From Microgenomates group bacterium GW2011_GWC1_46_15 (GTDB lineage: Bacteria > Patescibacteria > Microgenomatia > UBA1400 > UBA12028), in the NCBI GenBank assembly GCA_001002285.1, contig LCLX01000001.1:62001-126000 (forward strand): a stretch of 64,000 nt of DNA. Reading direction: 5' to 3'. Positions 16,355 through 25,382 of this stretch are shown here, in pieces (position 1 is the first letter of the stretch; each line of letters starts with the position of its first letter). Under the pieces are notes generated by a model. It did no database searches. It was given only the letters and a program-made list of their open reading frames with translations, and was not told the DNA's origin. The position numbers and the translations under genes are program-made.

Positions 16355-17335
16355 ATGGTAAAACATCGTGTTTTATCCGGCATTCGTGCAACAGGCCGCC
16401 TTCACCTCGGCAACTATTTTGGTGCGGTAAAAGGAATGTTGGCTTTGCAGAATGATCCTGACTACGAAACATTGTATATGGTTGCGGATGTGCACACGCT
16501 CACCACGCCATATACCATTGAAGAACTCCGCAAGAACCGCCGCGAAGTAATTCTTGATTACTTGGCGGCCGGGCTTGATCCCAAAAAAAGCATTTTATTC
16601 CAGCAAGCGGAAGTCAATGAACACATCGAGTTGGCATTTTATTTCTCCAGCGTCGTAACGATTGCAAAAATGCAGCACTTGCCAACATTTAAAGATAAAG
16701 TCAAACAGTACCCCGAACATGCCACAATGGCGCTCTTAAACTATCCAATTTTGATGGCGGCAGATATTTTGGTCTACAAAGCTTCGCTTGTACCGGTGGG
16801 CATTGACCAGGAACCACACTTAGAAGTTGCGCGCGAAATTGCTCGCCGCATGAATCAGGACTATGGTACCGATTTCCCTGAACCCAAGCGTTTTGCCACA
16901 AAAGGCGAGTACATTCCATCGCTTACTGGCGAAGGAAAAATGAGTAAGTCGGTTGAGGGAAGCTACATTAATTTGACCGATGATCTTGAAACAATCCGCA
17001 AAAAAATCCGTTCGGTGCCGACTGCGACAACGGCGGGTGGAGAAATGCCTGTCGGGGTGAAAACACTATTTGCGTTTTTAAATCTTGTTGATCCAGGCTT
17101 GGTAGAAAAGTTTCAAAAAACATACGATGCAGGAACACTCAAGTTTGTTGAGCTGAAAGACCACGTTGCCGAGGCTATTTCCAAAGAACTTCAACCGTTT
17201 CAGCAAAAACGGAAAGAACTAGAAGAAGATACGGCATATGTTGACCGCGTGATTGCGGAAGGTGCAGAAAAAGCCCGCGCCATAGCACAAAAAACAGTGA
17301 AAGAAGTGCGGGAAAAGATGGGACTATTATCTTGA
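16355..17335 (+). CDS. trpS: tryptophanyl-tRNA synthetase
   Basis: It charges tRNA-Trp. The 326-residue class Ic synthetase has the HIGH-like HLGN (17-20) and the KMSKS loop at 195-199, plus GIRATGRLHLGN, NYPILMAADIL and VPVGIDQEPHLEVARE. Length is normal (~330 aa). The last two residues overlap the start of the small downstream gene (TTGA). Confidence 0.97.
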   Translation: MVKHRVLSGIRATGRLHLGNYFGAVKGMLALQNDPDYETLYMVADVHTLTTPYTIEELRKNRREVILDYLAAGLDPKKSILFQQAEVNEHIELAFYFSSVVTIAKMQHLPTFKDKVKQYPEHATMALLNYPILMAADILVYKASLVPVGIDQEPHLEVAREIARRMNQDYGTDFPEPKRFATKGEYIPSLTGEGKMSKSVEGSYINLTDDLETIRKKIRSVPTATTAGGEMPVGVKTLFAFLNLVDPGLVEKFQKTYDAGTLKFVELKDHVAEAISKELQPFQQKRKELEEDTAYVDRVIAEGAEKARAIAQKTVKEVREKMGLLS

Positions 17336-17670
17336 GCGTAAAAGAGGAAAACGTGCCAGAAACAGATGAGCAATTTGCCGCAAGCATTAAAGAATCGGTT
17401 GGAGAATCCCGTCAAACTGTTGTTGGTATGGCAATTAATGCGAGGAATGCCAGGGACATAGCGGTAATGTATATGAAAGAAGGAAATGCCGAAAAGGAAA
17501 AAGAGTGGAAAGAAGAGAAAGAAAAGTTAGAACGATGGCTAAAAATTCATATTCGTAAATATGGGGGGGTACAAGCCATTGATGATTGGTTGAAGGAACA
17601 CGATCCAGGACACGCCCTTTTAATGACGATTCCCAATATGGATTGGTCATTTCTTGAAAAAGCCTCCTAG
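17332..17670 (+). CDS. hypothetical protein, 112 aa
   Basis: Unrecognised soluble protein. A charged helix rich in Glu and Lys spans about residues 50-75, followed by a Trp-containing C-terminus (IDDWLKEHDPGHALL, MDWSFLEKAS). The start is a TTG overlapping the trpS stop by 4 nt, typical of translational coupling; an internal ATG near residue 33 is the alternative. The stop lies 3 nt from the convergent PIN toxin stop. Confidence 0.6.
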   Translation: MSVKEENVPETDEQFAASIKESVGESRQTVVGMAINARNARDIAVMYMKEGNAEKEKEWKEEKEKLERWLKIHIRKYGGVQAIDDWLKEHDPGHALLMTIPNMDWSFLEKAS

Positions 17671-17673
17671 AAG

Positions 17674-18105
17674 TTACCCAAGAAATTCAAATTCACGCAC
17701 AAACATTTTCTTTAACCCCTTATCAAATGTTGCGATGCGTGTTGTTTTAAAATGCCGTGCGTACGCGATAATGCTGCAATCTTCCATGGATAACCAAGAC
17801 GAAGTTTGTTTTGAGAAAATATCGAGTGTTTGAGAAAAAAGCGGATGTGTACAAAAAACAAGCGCAGTGTTTTTTGTTTGTTTATCAACAAAATGCCGCA
17901 GTAAACGACCAATGAGTTGTATTTGTTTCGTTTTTGTGAGTAAAACTGTTCCAACTTCTGCCAAAATTAAGTCGGATAATACTTTTTGCTGTGCCTCAAT
18001 TTTTTTGACAAGTAACACCGCGCGCTCATGGAGCGAATCATGTTCATTAAAGTATGCGATTAAAACATTTGAATCGAGAATAATTGGTTTATTTTTCATC
18101 TTCAT
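17674..18105 (-). CDS. PIN-domain toxin of a VapBC-like pair
   Basis: PIN toxins are Mg-dependent RNases. The 143-residue protein has ILDSNVLIAYFNEHD at the N-terminus (first acidic residue), a central Glu in LILAEVGTVLL, and Asp residues in MEDCSIIAYAR and IATFDKGL, matching the four-acid PIN site. GGAGGA lies 8 nt before the ATG at 18105. The start overlaps the antitoxin end by 17 nt, so the pair is translationally coupled. Confidence 0.88.
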   Translation of the reverse strand: MKMKNKPIILDSNVLIAYFNEHDSLHERAVLLVKKIEAQQKVLSDLILAEVGTVLLTKTKQIQLIGRLLRHFVDKQTKNTALVFCTHPLFSQTLDIFSKQTSSWLSMEDCSIIAYARHFKTTRIATFDKGLKKMFVREFEFLG

Positions 18106-18385
18106 GAAGTTTTCCTCCATAAAGAATTTCATCAACACTTTTATCTTCAAAGTATGTTTTCCCACGCCAAGCATACAGTGTTGCAAGATCAGCAAATGTC
18201 ATTTTCTTTCCCATTCTTTTTATCCGCATCTTTTTTAATTCCTTGGCAACGATAGGTTCCAGCTTACCCCGTACAAAAGCAGAAACAGGAACTCCTTCAT
18301 GTTGCGCAACGTACCGCAAATCACTGTAAAACGCGTCGGACACTTTTAATGGAAAGATTTTTTTCTTTGTTTTTCTATAGTTCAT
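18089..18385 (-). CDS. ribbon-helix-helix-like antitoxin
   Basis: The 98-residue protein begins with a basic stretch and a short strand followed by two helices (KIFPLKVSDAFYSDLRYVAQ, then VPVSAFVRGKLEPI), the arrangement of RHH/CopG-type DNA-binding proteins. The C-terminal part (TYFEDKSVDEILYGG) would wrap the toxin. Its location immediately upstream of, and overlapping, the PIN gene supports an antitoxin role. Two palindromes in its promoter are likely its own operators. Confidence 0.8.
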   Translation of the reverse strand: MNYRKTKKKIFPLKVSDAFYSDLRYVAQHEGVPVSAFVRGKLEPIVAKELKKMRIKRMGKKMTFADLATLYAWRGKTYFEDKSVDEILYGGKLHEDEK

Positions 18386-18386
18386 G

Positions 18387-18416
18387 GTATATACACTTTA
18401 TCAGAATCGTATATAC
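18387..18416. promoter_or_regulatory. twin GTATATAC operators of the toxin-antitoxin promoter
   Basis: The self-complementary 8-mer GTATATAC occurs at 18387-18394 and 18409-18416, centre to centre 22 bp, i.e. two helical turns on the same DNA face. On the minus strand a promoter TTGATA - 17 nt - TAAAGT overlaps both. This is the usual layout for autorepression by a dimeric RHH antitoxin. Confidence 0.7.
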
Positions 18417-18480
18417 ATATCAATCGTCAGATATCTGCGGTTTATCGGATTTTCGTGTTGTTTCACCTGTTTTTGGATGA

Positions 18481-18486
18481 TACAAT
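18481..18486 (+). promoter_or_regulatory. -10 element (TACAAT) of the csaA-like gene
   Basis: TACAAT ends 7 nt before the ATG at 18494, predicting a leaderless mRNA and selecting this ATG over an upstream in-frame start. Confidence 0.6.
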
Positions 18487-18493
18487 CTCAGCC

Positions 18494-18868
18494 ATGTCGC
18501 CAGAGCCAACACAATCAGCAGTGCAGTCAGCAACAAAGTCTTCAATTGCGTATGCGGATTTTGATAAACTCGACATCCGTGTAGGCACAGTGATTGAGGC
18601 GAGCGCGCCGGAATGGTCCGCCAAATTAATCCGGTATGTCGTTGATTTTGGTGAAACCATTGGAAAACGCGTCCTTTTCTCCGGTATCCGTAAGTGGTAT
18701 GCTCCGGAAGACTTAATCGGCAAACAGTATTGTTTTGTGGTCAATCTCGAGCCCAAGAAAATGGGTGAAGAGGAAAGCCAAGGTATGATGATCATGGCCG
18801 ACACAGAGAAGGGGCCGATTTTAACTCCGTTCTCCCAACCGGTGCCCAACGGGACAGGTGTGAGATAA
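18494..18868 (+). CDS. CsaA-like tRNA-binding domain protein
   Basis: The 124-residue protein is a stand-alone EMAPII/Arc1-type OB fold, as in CsaA and the C-terminus of MetRS. Motifs: FDKLDIRVGTVIEA (start of the fold), YVVDFGETIGKRVLFSGIRK, LIGKQYCFVVNLEPKKMG, ESQGMMIMAD. It probably binds tRNA or acts as a MetRS partner; CsaA has also been described as a secretion chaperone. The first ~18 residues (Ser/Gln/Thr-rich) precede the fold. Confidence 0.87.
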   Translation: MSPEPTQSAVQSATKSSIAYADFDKLDIRVGTVIEASAPEWSAKLIRYVVDFGETIGKRVLFSGIRKWYAPEDLIGKQYCFVVNLEPKKMGEEESQGMMIMADTEKGPILTPFSQPVPNGTGVR

Positions 18869-18901
18869 TACGCTTGAGAAAGAACGGGAAAGAACATTTT
18901 T

Positions 18902-20869
18902 ATGGAAAAACAGACGAAAAAGCACATGAAGCATGACGTAAAGACTCCAGCACCTGCGCAGGAAAAATCTTCGCAACCCCAATCTACTCCGCAAGCTCAA
19001 CAGACTCCGCGCAATGGCAGGCAAATCAAACGTATCGAAATTCAAGTCGGCATGGATCCGCGCAAAATGTTAACGTGGGCGCTCATTGGATTACTTTTTA
19101 TCCCATACATTATTGCTTTACTCAATGGCAGTGGCAATGAAAAAATTGCGCTTTCTCAACTTGTGAATGATGTGCGGGATCAAAAAGTGCAAAAGATTAA
19201 GATCATGGGGCAAAATATTGAAGTGCAGTACAAGGATGGAAGCAAGAAAATCTCGCGCAAAGAAGATAGTCAAAATCTTGTTGAGGTTATGAAGGCTTCG
19301 GATATTGATCCGGCGCAGGTTGAAACGGAAATCATCACGCCGTCAGCACTCTCGCAGTTGTTCACATTTTTTGTGAGTTATATGCTTCCCGCGCTTGTTG
19401 TTGGCATACTGATTTTGATTGTGATGCGTCGGCAGATGGGTGGTGACTCCGGTATTTTTGCGATTGGTAAATCGAAAGCGAAACTATTTAACAAAGGCAA
19501 ACAGAATGTAAAGTTTTCCGATGTTGGAGGTTTAACAGAAGCCAAGCGCGAACTCGAAGAAATTGTAGACTTTTTGAAGAATCCAAAAAAATACCGCGAT
19601 GTGGGTGCGCGCGTTCCAAAAGGAGCGCTTTTAGTTGGCCCAAGCGGAACGGGCAAAACGATGCTTGCTCGAGCCGTAGCCGGAGAAGCCAACGTCCCGT
19701 TTTTGTCCATGGCTGGCTCAGAGTTCATGGAGATGTTGGTCGGCGTTGGTGCTTCCCGCGCCCGTGATTTATTTGAAACGGCAAAGCGCGTCGCCCCCTC
19801 TATTATTTTCATTGATGAAATTGATGCAATCGGCCGTATGCGCGGATTTGGTTCGATGGGCGGACACGATGAGCGCGAGCAAACGCTCAACCAGATTTTA
19901 GTTGAGATGGACGGATTTACACCAAACGATACAGTAATTGTACTGGCAGCAACAAACCGTGGCGACTTGCTCGACCCTGCGTTAGTCCGGCCGGGACGCT
20001 TTGACCGGCGTGTCACCCTCGACCTTCCGGATCTTGAAGAACGCAAGTTTATTCTTCGCATCCACGCAAAAAACAAACCATTTATCAAGGATTTGATTTG
20101 GGAAAAAATTGCTAAGCGCACTGTTGGTTTCTCCGGCGCCGATCTTGAAAACATGCTCAACGAGGCGGCCATTCTTATCGCGCGTGAAGGACGGACAAGT
20201 ATTACGGCAAAAGATATTGAAGAGGCGGCACTCAAAGTTAAACTTGGCCCGGAAAAGAAAAGGCTCCAGTCGGATTACGAAAGAAAAATGACCGCGTATC
20301 ACGAGGGTGGGCACGCTATTTTGGCCCACTACTTGCCAAACACCGATCCTGTGCACCGCATTTCTATTGTGTCGCGTGGCCGTGCGCTTGGATTTACGAT
20401 GACGCCGCCGGAAACCGATAAGTATCAGCAAACACAGTCTGAGTTAGAAGATGAGATTGTTGTACTGTTGGGCGGTCGTACTGCGGAAAAATTAATCTTC
20501 AACGAGCTCACTGGCGGAGCAAGTAGCGATATTGACCATGCAACGCGCATTGCCCGTGCAATGGTGATCGACTATGGGATGTCCAATCTTGGCCCAGTGA
20601 ATCTTGGCCCGCAGTATGATGTTTCGGACTATGGTCGCTCAATGTATGAACCACCAAAGTTGAGTGACGACATGCAGGCAAAAGTTGACAAGGAAATCAG
20701 TCAAATTATTACTATTGCAATGAAAAAGGCAGAAGTGCTTTTGGCAAAATATAGGAAAGAACTTGATAAAGTTGCAGCAAAGTTGCTCGAAGTTGAAACG
20801 CTTGAAGGCGAAGAATTTGAAGCCCTGCTTGACTCGAAGAAAACAAAACCAAAACACACGGGTATGTGA
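18902..20869 (+). CDS. ftsH: ATP-dependent zinc metalloprotease FtsH
   Basis: FtsH degrades membrane and cytosolic proteins at the inner face of the membrane. The 655 residues show a Gln/Pro-rich cytosolic head, two membrane segments (about 55-75 and 150-172) around a small external domain, an AAA+ module with Walker A 246-253 (GPSGTGKT), IIFIDEIDAIGR, second region of homology ATNRGDLLDPALVRPGRFDR, and the protease zinc site H467-EGG-H471. GATAAT with an upstream TG at the end of csaA may be its promoter. Confidence 0.97.
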   Translation: MEKQTKKHMKHDVKTPAPAQEKSSQPQSTPQAQQTPRNGRQIKRIEIQVGMDPRKMLTWALIGLLFIPYIIALLNGSGNEKIALSQLVNDVRDQKVQKIKIMGQNIEVQYKDGSKKISRKEDSQNLVEVMKASDIDPAQVETEIITPSALSQLFTFFVSYMLPALVVGILILIVMRRQMGGDSGIFAIGKSKAKLFNKGKQNVKFSDVGGLTEAKRELEEIVDFLKNPKKYRDVGARVPKGALLVGPSGTGKTMLARAVAGEANVPFLSMAGSEFMEMLVGVGASRARDLFETAKRVAPSIIFIDEIDAIGRMRGFGSMGGHDEREQTLNQILVEMDGFTPNDTVIVLAATNRGDLLDPALVRPGRFDRRVTLDLPDLEERKFILRIHAKNKPFIKDLIWEKIAKRTVGFSGADLENMLNEAAILIAREGRTSITAKDIEEAALKVKLGPEKKRLQSDYERKMTAYHEGGHAILAHYLPNTDPVHRISIVSRGRALGFTMTPPETDKYQQTQSELEDEIVVLLGGRTAEKLIFNELTGGASSDIDHATRIARAMVIDYGMSNLGPVNLGPQYDVSDYGRSMYEPPKLSDDMQAKVDKEISQIITIAMKKAEVLLAKYRKELDKVAAKLLEVETLEGEEFEALLDSKKTKPKHTGM

Positions 20870-20881
20870 TATGCTTGAACA

Positions 20882-21316
20882 ATGAGTGGACAATCCCATC
20901 GTTTAACACGGCGTCTTTTTCATCACCGCAAGTTCCGTACGGTATTTGTTCTCATTTTAATATTCACAGTTGTATTGGGTTTTACCATCGTTCCCATTGA
21001 AGCAACAAGTCCACTGGCAAGAATACACACATCTGAAGAGGGGTTATGGTGGGCAGTTACCACAGTGACCGGTGTTGGATATGGCGACTTTGTTCCGATC
21101 ACAACATTGGGGCGAGTGGTTGGCGCACTTCTGCAAATCTCCGGCGTTCTCATGTTTGGTCTTATTATCGGTATTATTGGTGTGACACTCACAAAACGGC
21201 AGGAAGAGTACTCATGGTTCCGTTTGTTCGACCGATTAGATCAGTTGGAAGAAAAACTGAACGCGTTAGAAAAAAAGAGCAAGTTTTTAATTCACAATGG
21301 GGAAGAAAAAGGGTAG
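20882..21316 (+). CDS. two-TM potassium channel
   Basis: The 144-residue protein has a basic N-terminus, TM1 (about 20-38), a pore helix and selectivity filter TVTGVGYGD, TM2 (about 80-103) with glycine residues that could form the gating hinge, and a cytosolic coiled coil (LFDRLDQLEEKLNALEKK) for tetramer assembly. It resembles KcsA-type channels without a sensor domain. It follows ftsH after 12 nt. Confidence 0.92.
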   Translation: MSGQSHRLTRRLFHHRKFRTVFVLILIFTVVLGFTIVPIEATSPLARIHTSEEGLWWAVTTVTGVGYGDFVPITTLGRVVGALLQISGVLMFGLIIGIIGVTLTKRQEEYSWFRLFDRLDQLEEKLNALEKKSKFLIHNGEEKG

Positions 21317-21332
21317 GGTAGTCATATGTGTA

Positions 21333-21752
21333 TTATTTCAACACAATGAGATATGTGCCAAGAAGAAGGAAAAAGATGCCGAGTACTCCGAACTGTGAGA
21401 TTTTTTCCTTAAACAACAGTACGCCAAGCACAATTGCAAAAATAAAACTTAATTTATCAATAGGTACGACTTTGTGAACATCTCCAATCTGAAGCGCGCG
21501 GAAATAGAACAGCCACGAAAGACCTGTTGCAATACCGGACAATCCTAAAAACACCCACGTGAGTGTTGAGAATTTCCCAGCGTCTTTCAGATTTCCCTGA
21601 ACGAGAACGATCAATAACGCAAACGGGAGGATAAAAAGGATGCGGATGAATGTTGCGAGATTGCTATCCACGCCCTTCATGCCGATTTTCGCAAAAATTG
21701 AGGTAAGCGCTGCAAACACCGCGGAGGCAAGAGCAAAAAGAAACCAATTCAT
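21333..21752 (-). CDS. EamA/DMT-type transporter, single five-TM unit
   Basis: The 139-residue protein has five hydrophobic segments and one EamA repeat (LASAVFAALTSIFAKIGMKG at the start, KVVPIDKLSFIFAIVLGVLL near the end). Most DMT exporters carry two such repeats in ~290 residues, so this one must dimerise. Substrate unknown. The start ATG at 21752 is 6 nt after TACACT on the minus strand; an upstream start at 21824 would run into the divergent gene. Confidence 0.82.
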   Translation of the reverse strand: MNWFLFALASAVFAALTSIFAKIGMKGVDSNLATFIRILFILPFALLIVLVQGNLKDAGKFSTLTWVFLGLSGIATGLSWLFYFRALQIGDVHKVVPIDKLSFIFAIVLGVLLFKEKISQFGVLGIFFLLLGTYLIVLK

Positions 21753-21758
21753 ATTTCT

Positions 21759-21764
21759 AGTGTA
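21759..21764 (-). promoter_or_regulatory. -10 element (TACACT) of the DMT transporter gene
   Basis: Read on the minus strand, TACACT ends 6 nt before the ATG, again a leaderless layout. A TAAAAT on the other strand about 10 nt away serves the divergent exonuclease gene. Confidence 0.5.
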
Positions 21765-21789
21765 GTCCTGGTGTAAAATAAGGGCAACT

Positions 21790-22734
21790 ATGATGCCCAC
21801 CCATAAACCCATCCTTGTCCTCATTGATGGCCATGCTGTGGTGTTCCGCGCGTTTTACGCGTTCCCACCGCTTACGACCTCCGAGGGCGAGTTGGTCAAC
21901 GCAGTCTATGGATTCACGCGCATCGTTCTTAAAGTGATCCGAGACCTTCATCCTGAGTACATCGCGGTATCGTTTGACATGGCGAAACCAACATTTCGGC
22001 ATACCGCGTTTGCGGGATACAAAGCCCAGCGCAAAGAAGTGCCGAGTGAGTTGTTGGGTCAGTTGGGACGGGTGCACGAAGTGGTACGGGCTCTCAATAT
22101 TCCTATTTTTGAAATTGGAGGGTACGAAGCGGACGACATTATTGGAACAATAGCAAAAAAAGCCGCGGGAAAGTCATTAAAAACGATTATCGTAACTGGC
22201 GACCGCGACGCATACCAATTAGTGAAAGACGGAATTGTTACGGTGTACATGCCACCTCGCGGAAATGATGATGCAAGAGAATACGCGGAAGAAGATGTGA
22301 AAGAAAAAATGGGCATTGGGCCAGATCAGATTATTGATTACAAGGCGCTCGCGGGAGACGCGTCAGACAACATCCCAGGAGTTGCCGGCGTTGGTCCAAA
22401 AACAGCGATCACGTTGTTACAAACATTTGGTTCTGTAGATGGAATTTATAAAGCATTAGTGCATCCTCAAAAACTGACACCAAAACGAAAAGTCGTCTTA
22501 AAAGAATCATTAGTGAAAAAACTTGTGGACAGTCACGAAAACGCACTGCTCAGCCAGAAGCTTGCAACAATTGATTGTGATGTTCCGCTCACGTTTAACG
22601 TAAAAGATTGCGCGGTCTCCGGCTATGACAAAAAAACCGCGGTAGAGCTCATACAAAAACTTGGATTTAAAAGTTTAGTGAACATGTTGCCGGCAGACGA
22701 GTTTGAGCAGGAAGTTCAGGGAGCGCTGTTCTAA
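21790..22734 (+). CDS. stand-alone 5'-3' exonuclease (PolI N-domain type)
   Basis: The 314-residue protein equals the flap-endonuclease domain of DNA polymerase I without the polymerase. Acidic metal ligands appear in VLIDGHAVVFRAFYA, VSFDMAKPTFRH, GGYEADDIIGTIA and VTGDRDAYQLV, then a helix-hairpin-helix LAGDASDNIPGVAGVGPKTA. It would remove RNA primers and flaps. Whether a full PolI also exists cannot be seen here. The gene downstream starts on its stop (TAATG). Confidence 0.93.
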   Translation: MMPTHKPILVLIDGHAVVFRAFYAFPPLTTSEGELVNAVYGFTRIVLKVIRDLHPEYIAVSFDMAKPTFRHTAFAGYKAQRKEVPSELLGQLGRVHEVVRALNIPIFEIGGYEADDIIGTIAKKAAGKSLKTIIVTGDRDAYQLVKDGIVTVYMPPRGNDDAREYAEEDVKEKMGIGPDQIIDYKALAGDASDNIPGVAGVGPKTAITLLQTFGSVDGIYKALVHPQKLTPKRKVVLKESLVKKLVDSHENALLSQKLATIDCDVPLTFNVKDCAVSGYDKKTAVELIQKLGFKSLVNMLPADEFEQEVQGALF

Positions 22735-23849
22735 TGAAAAACACACGCAGCCTACGTGTCGCATTAGTTCATGATTATTTCCGCGAGTACGGTGGTGCAG
22801 AACGCGTTGTTGAGACGCTGCACGAGATGTTTCCAAACGCGCCGGGGTACACGGCATTTGTGGATAAACACGCGTTAGGAAAACAATGGCAGCGATTTGC
22901 CAACTGGGATATTCGAGAATCTTGGGCGGCACGCATTCCCGGTATTAAAACACTCTATTCGCCACTGCGTATTTTTTCTGCACAATTTTTTGAGTCATTC
23001 GATTTTTCCGCATATGATCTCGTCATTTCATCAACAAATATGTACATGGCAAAAGCCGTGCGGACACAACCGCCAACAAAACATCTCTGCTACTGCCACA
23101 CACCGCCACGCTCACTTTATGGCTACACCACGATGATGGACTGGAAAAAGAATCCGGTAATCCGCGTTGGTGGAGAACTGATTAATCACTTTATGAGGAT
23201 GATTGATTTCCGCACCGCGCAAAACCCAGATCTTTTTATCGCGAACTCAAAAGAAGTTCAGCGCCGCATTCAAAAGTTTTACCGCCGTGATAGCGTAGTG
23301 GTATATCCACCGATTCATGTTCCGTCTACTCCGCCAGCCCAATCAGCAAAAAAAGAAAACTTCGTCCTGTATGTTGGAAGACTTGGTGCGAGCAAACATG
23401 TTGATGTCGTGATTAAGACATGCAATCAACTCAAACGGCCACTCAAACTTGTTGGTGTTGGCCGCGATATGGAGTACTTGAAATCGATTGCTGGTCCATC
23501 AGTGGAGTTTTTGGGAAGTGTGTCTGATGAAATACTGCATGGTTTGTACGCCCGCGCCCACGTGCTTATCTATCCCGCGGAAGACGAAGACTTTGGCATG
23601 ATTCCGGTTGAAGCGATGGCGTATGGAACACCGGTGATTGTTCATCACTCCGGTGGATTTTTGGAGACGGTGATTGAGGGAAAGACGGGGGTGTTTATAC
23701 ATGAACTTACCACGAGCGCGATGATTGAAGCATTACACAAAGCCGATCGCGTAGAGTGGGATCCGCGCAAACTTTACGACCACGCAAAAACATTTTCAAA
23801 AGAGCGGTTTACGAAAGAAATATTGCGTGTTATTTCACAAGTTCAGTAG
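22734..23849 (+). CDS. GT4-family glycosyltransferase
   Basis: The 371-residue protein has the GT-B fold marks of family 4: the N-terminal VALVHDYFREYGGAERVV glycine loop, FVLYVGRLGASKHVDVVI at the start of the C-terminal domain, and the E-x7-E motif EDFGMIPVEAMAYGTPVI that binds the nucleotide sugar. Acceptor and sugar are unknown; an envelope polysaccharide is likely. It is translationally coupled to the exonuclease gene by TAATG. Confidence 0.92.
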   Translation: MKNTRSLRVALVHDYFREYGGAERVVETLHEMFPNAPGYTAFVDKHALGKQWQRFANWDIRESWAARIPGIKTLYSPLRIFSAQFFESFDFSAYDLVISSTNMYMAKAVRTQPPTKHLCYCHTPPRSLYGYTTMMDWKKNPVIRVGGELINHFMRMIDFRTAQNPDLFIANSKEVQRRIQKFYRRDSVVVYPPIHVPSTPPAQSAKKENFVLYVGRLGASKHVDVVIKTCNQLKRPLKLVGVGRDMEYLKSIAGPSVEFLGSVSDEILHGLYARAHVLIYPAEDEDFGMIPVEAMAYGTPVIVHHSGGFLETVIEGKTGVFIHELTTSAMIEALHKADRVEWDPRKLYDHAKTFSKERFTKEILRVISQVQ

Positions 23850-23853
23850 AGAG

Positions 23854-25344
23854 TTATTTCTGCGGAGTGAGTTTAATAAACGCTACGCTGTTCGGGAGCA
23901 TAGGGATTTGAACACGCAACTCCGCTTCAGTTGTTGCGACTTGCGCCGATCGTTGCATCCCGTCCAAAAATGTTTGTTCCAAAAGAAATGATTGATCTAA
24001 AAGGTTTGTAAACGTAACAGGAACCGTTTCGCCGTGTTTGCCAACGGGGTCAAAGTTTGCAAGTACAACCGTAACAGCATCACCTAGCCGCGCGGCCATT
24101 CCTTTTACCCACGTTCCTTTTCCAAGCAGTTGAAGCCGCTGATCACCAATGCGGTCAATCAATCGAAGTGCCGCATACCGCGGCTTTTGCCGTGATCCAC
24201 TGGACTGGCTGGTAAACAACCCCCACCGTCCCCAGTACTGTTTACCCGCGGGGTCTGTACTGTCCTGAATCTCGAACACAAACCCGCGCTGAACACTTCC
24301 CATCATCTCGCTCGCCACCGCGGCCGTATGCGCAGCCCCGTACCCTCCGTCATAGCCCGCGTCGTTTTTGGGATCGTGACCCCACTCGGTAATATGAAAC
24401 TCTAGCGTAGGATACTGCGGATACGCGTCAAGCCACTCTTTGGCATTCGCAACATCTTTTTGATACACGTCAATCTCGCGGTCATACCGGTGCCATGAGA
24501 AAAAATCCAACCGTAGTCGATTATCCGACGCAAACTTCAACACATTATCAAACCAGTTTTTGTAGAGCGCGGTGATTGCGGGTCCGCCAAACTTAAACGG
24601 CTTTGCCCCGTTATCCGCGGCCGCATCAGCGCCACGTGCTGCGTACGAATACAGCGTAAGATAATTTTTTGGTCCGTATGTTTTCCATCCGCCAAACAAG
24701 TCTGGCTCGTTCCACACTTCATAGATGACATTGTCAATCCCGCGGTCTTTGCTTAGGTGCTCGACCGTTTTTTGAATGACGAGCTGATACGCACCCCAAT
24801 CGGTTGGAGTACCGGTAATATCACCATTTGGCGCGAGTGACATTGGCGTATATGAAAGTGAGACATATGGTTTCGCGCCAACTGCGAGAATGTCAGAAAT
24901 AATAAGATCAAATTTTTCCCAGTGAAAAGTTAAGTTCCTTGGAGTGCCTTGCACAATGTCATAAAAATCGTAAATATGATCAATGCGGATGTATTCTGGA
25001 TGCAACGCTTTCACTTGATCTAAAATAGGGGTGATCCGCCAATTTTTATCTTCACCGCCTTGAGCAAGATTCCGCCACGGGCGGGGCATGGGCCCAAGCA
25101 CCGCCTGCGTATCAATCATGATGTTTGCGGGATCTCCAGTCGCGCCAATAAACAATAGGCGGAGCGTTTTGATGTTTAAGACACCAAGGACAATGCCAAG
25201 ACCTAAAATAGCCAAAGGCAATAGAATACTCATCGCTTGCTTTATATGCGATTTTTTCGATGGAAACCGCCCAGAAAAACTTGACGAAGATGATGAAGGG
25301 GGAGAAAAAATCTTCACGTATCCAGCGTATGGGAAGGTTGGCAT
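23854..25344 (-). CDS. membrane-anchored GH39-like glycoside hydrolase
   Basis: The 496-residue protein has a Ser/Pro-rich cytosolic N-terminus, one membrane anchor (about residues 35-65) and an external (beta/alpha)8-type domain. YEVWNEPDLFGG carries the acid/base Glu and EFHITEWGHDP the nucleophile Glu, as in clan GH-A family 39 (xylosidase/iduronidase group). The substrate is unknown. The C-terminal ~100 residues look like a beta-sandwich. It converges on the glycosyltransferase gene (4 nt apart). The ATG at 25344 is preferred over one nine residues upstream. Confidence 0.8.
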   Translation of the reverse strand: MPTFPYAGYVKIFSPPSSSSSSFSGRFPSKKSHIKQAMSILLPLAILGLGIVLGVLNIKTLRLLFIGATGDPANIMIDTQAVLGPMPRPWRNLAQGGEDKNWRITPILDQVKALHPEYIRIDHIYDFYDIVQGTPRNLTFHWEKFDLIISDILAVGAKPYVSLSYTPMSLAPNGDITGTPTDWGAYQLVIQKTVEHLSKDRGIDNVIYEVWNEPDLFGGWKTYGPKNYLTLYSYAARGADAAADNGAKPFKFGGPAITALYKNWFDNVLKFASDNRLRLDFFSWHRYDREIDVYQKDVANAKEWLDAYPQYPTLEFHITEWGHDPKNDAGYDGGYGAAHTAAVASEMMGSVQRGFVFEIQDSTDPAGKQYWGRWGLFTSQSSGSRQKPRYAALRLIDRIGDQRLQLLGKGTWVKGMAARLGDAVTVVLANFDPVGKHGETVPVTFTNLLDQSFLLEQTFLDGMQRSAQVATTEAELRVQIPMLPNSVAFIKLTPQK

Positions 25345-25382
25345 AAATGCAAGGCTGTGGTATTCTCCCAACGGAGGGGAAT

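Noticed and set aside
19378..20235. Long open frame antisense to ftsH
   Set aside because: Overlaps the conserved AAA+ coding region and shows no protein features of its own.
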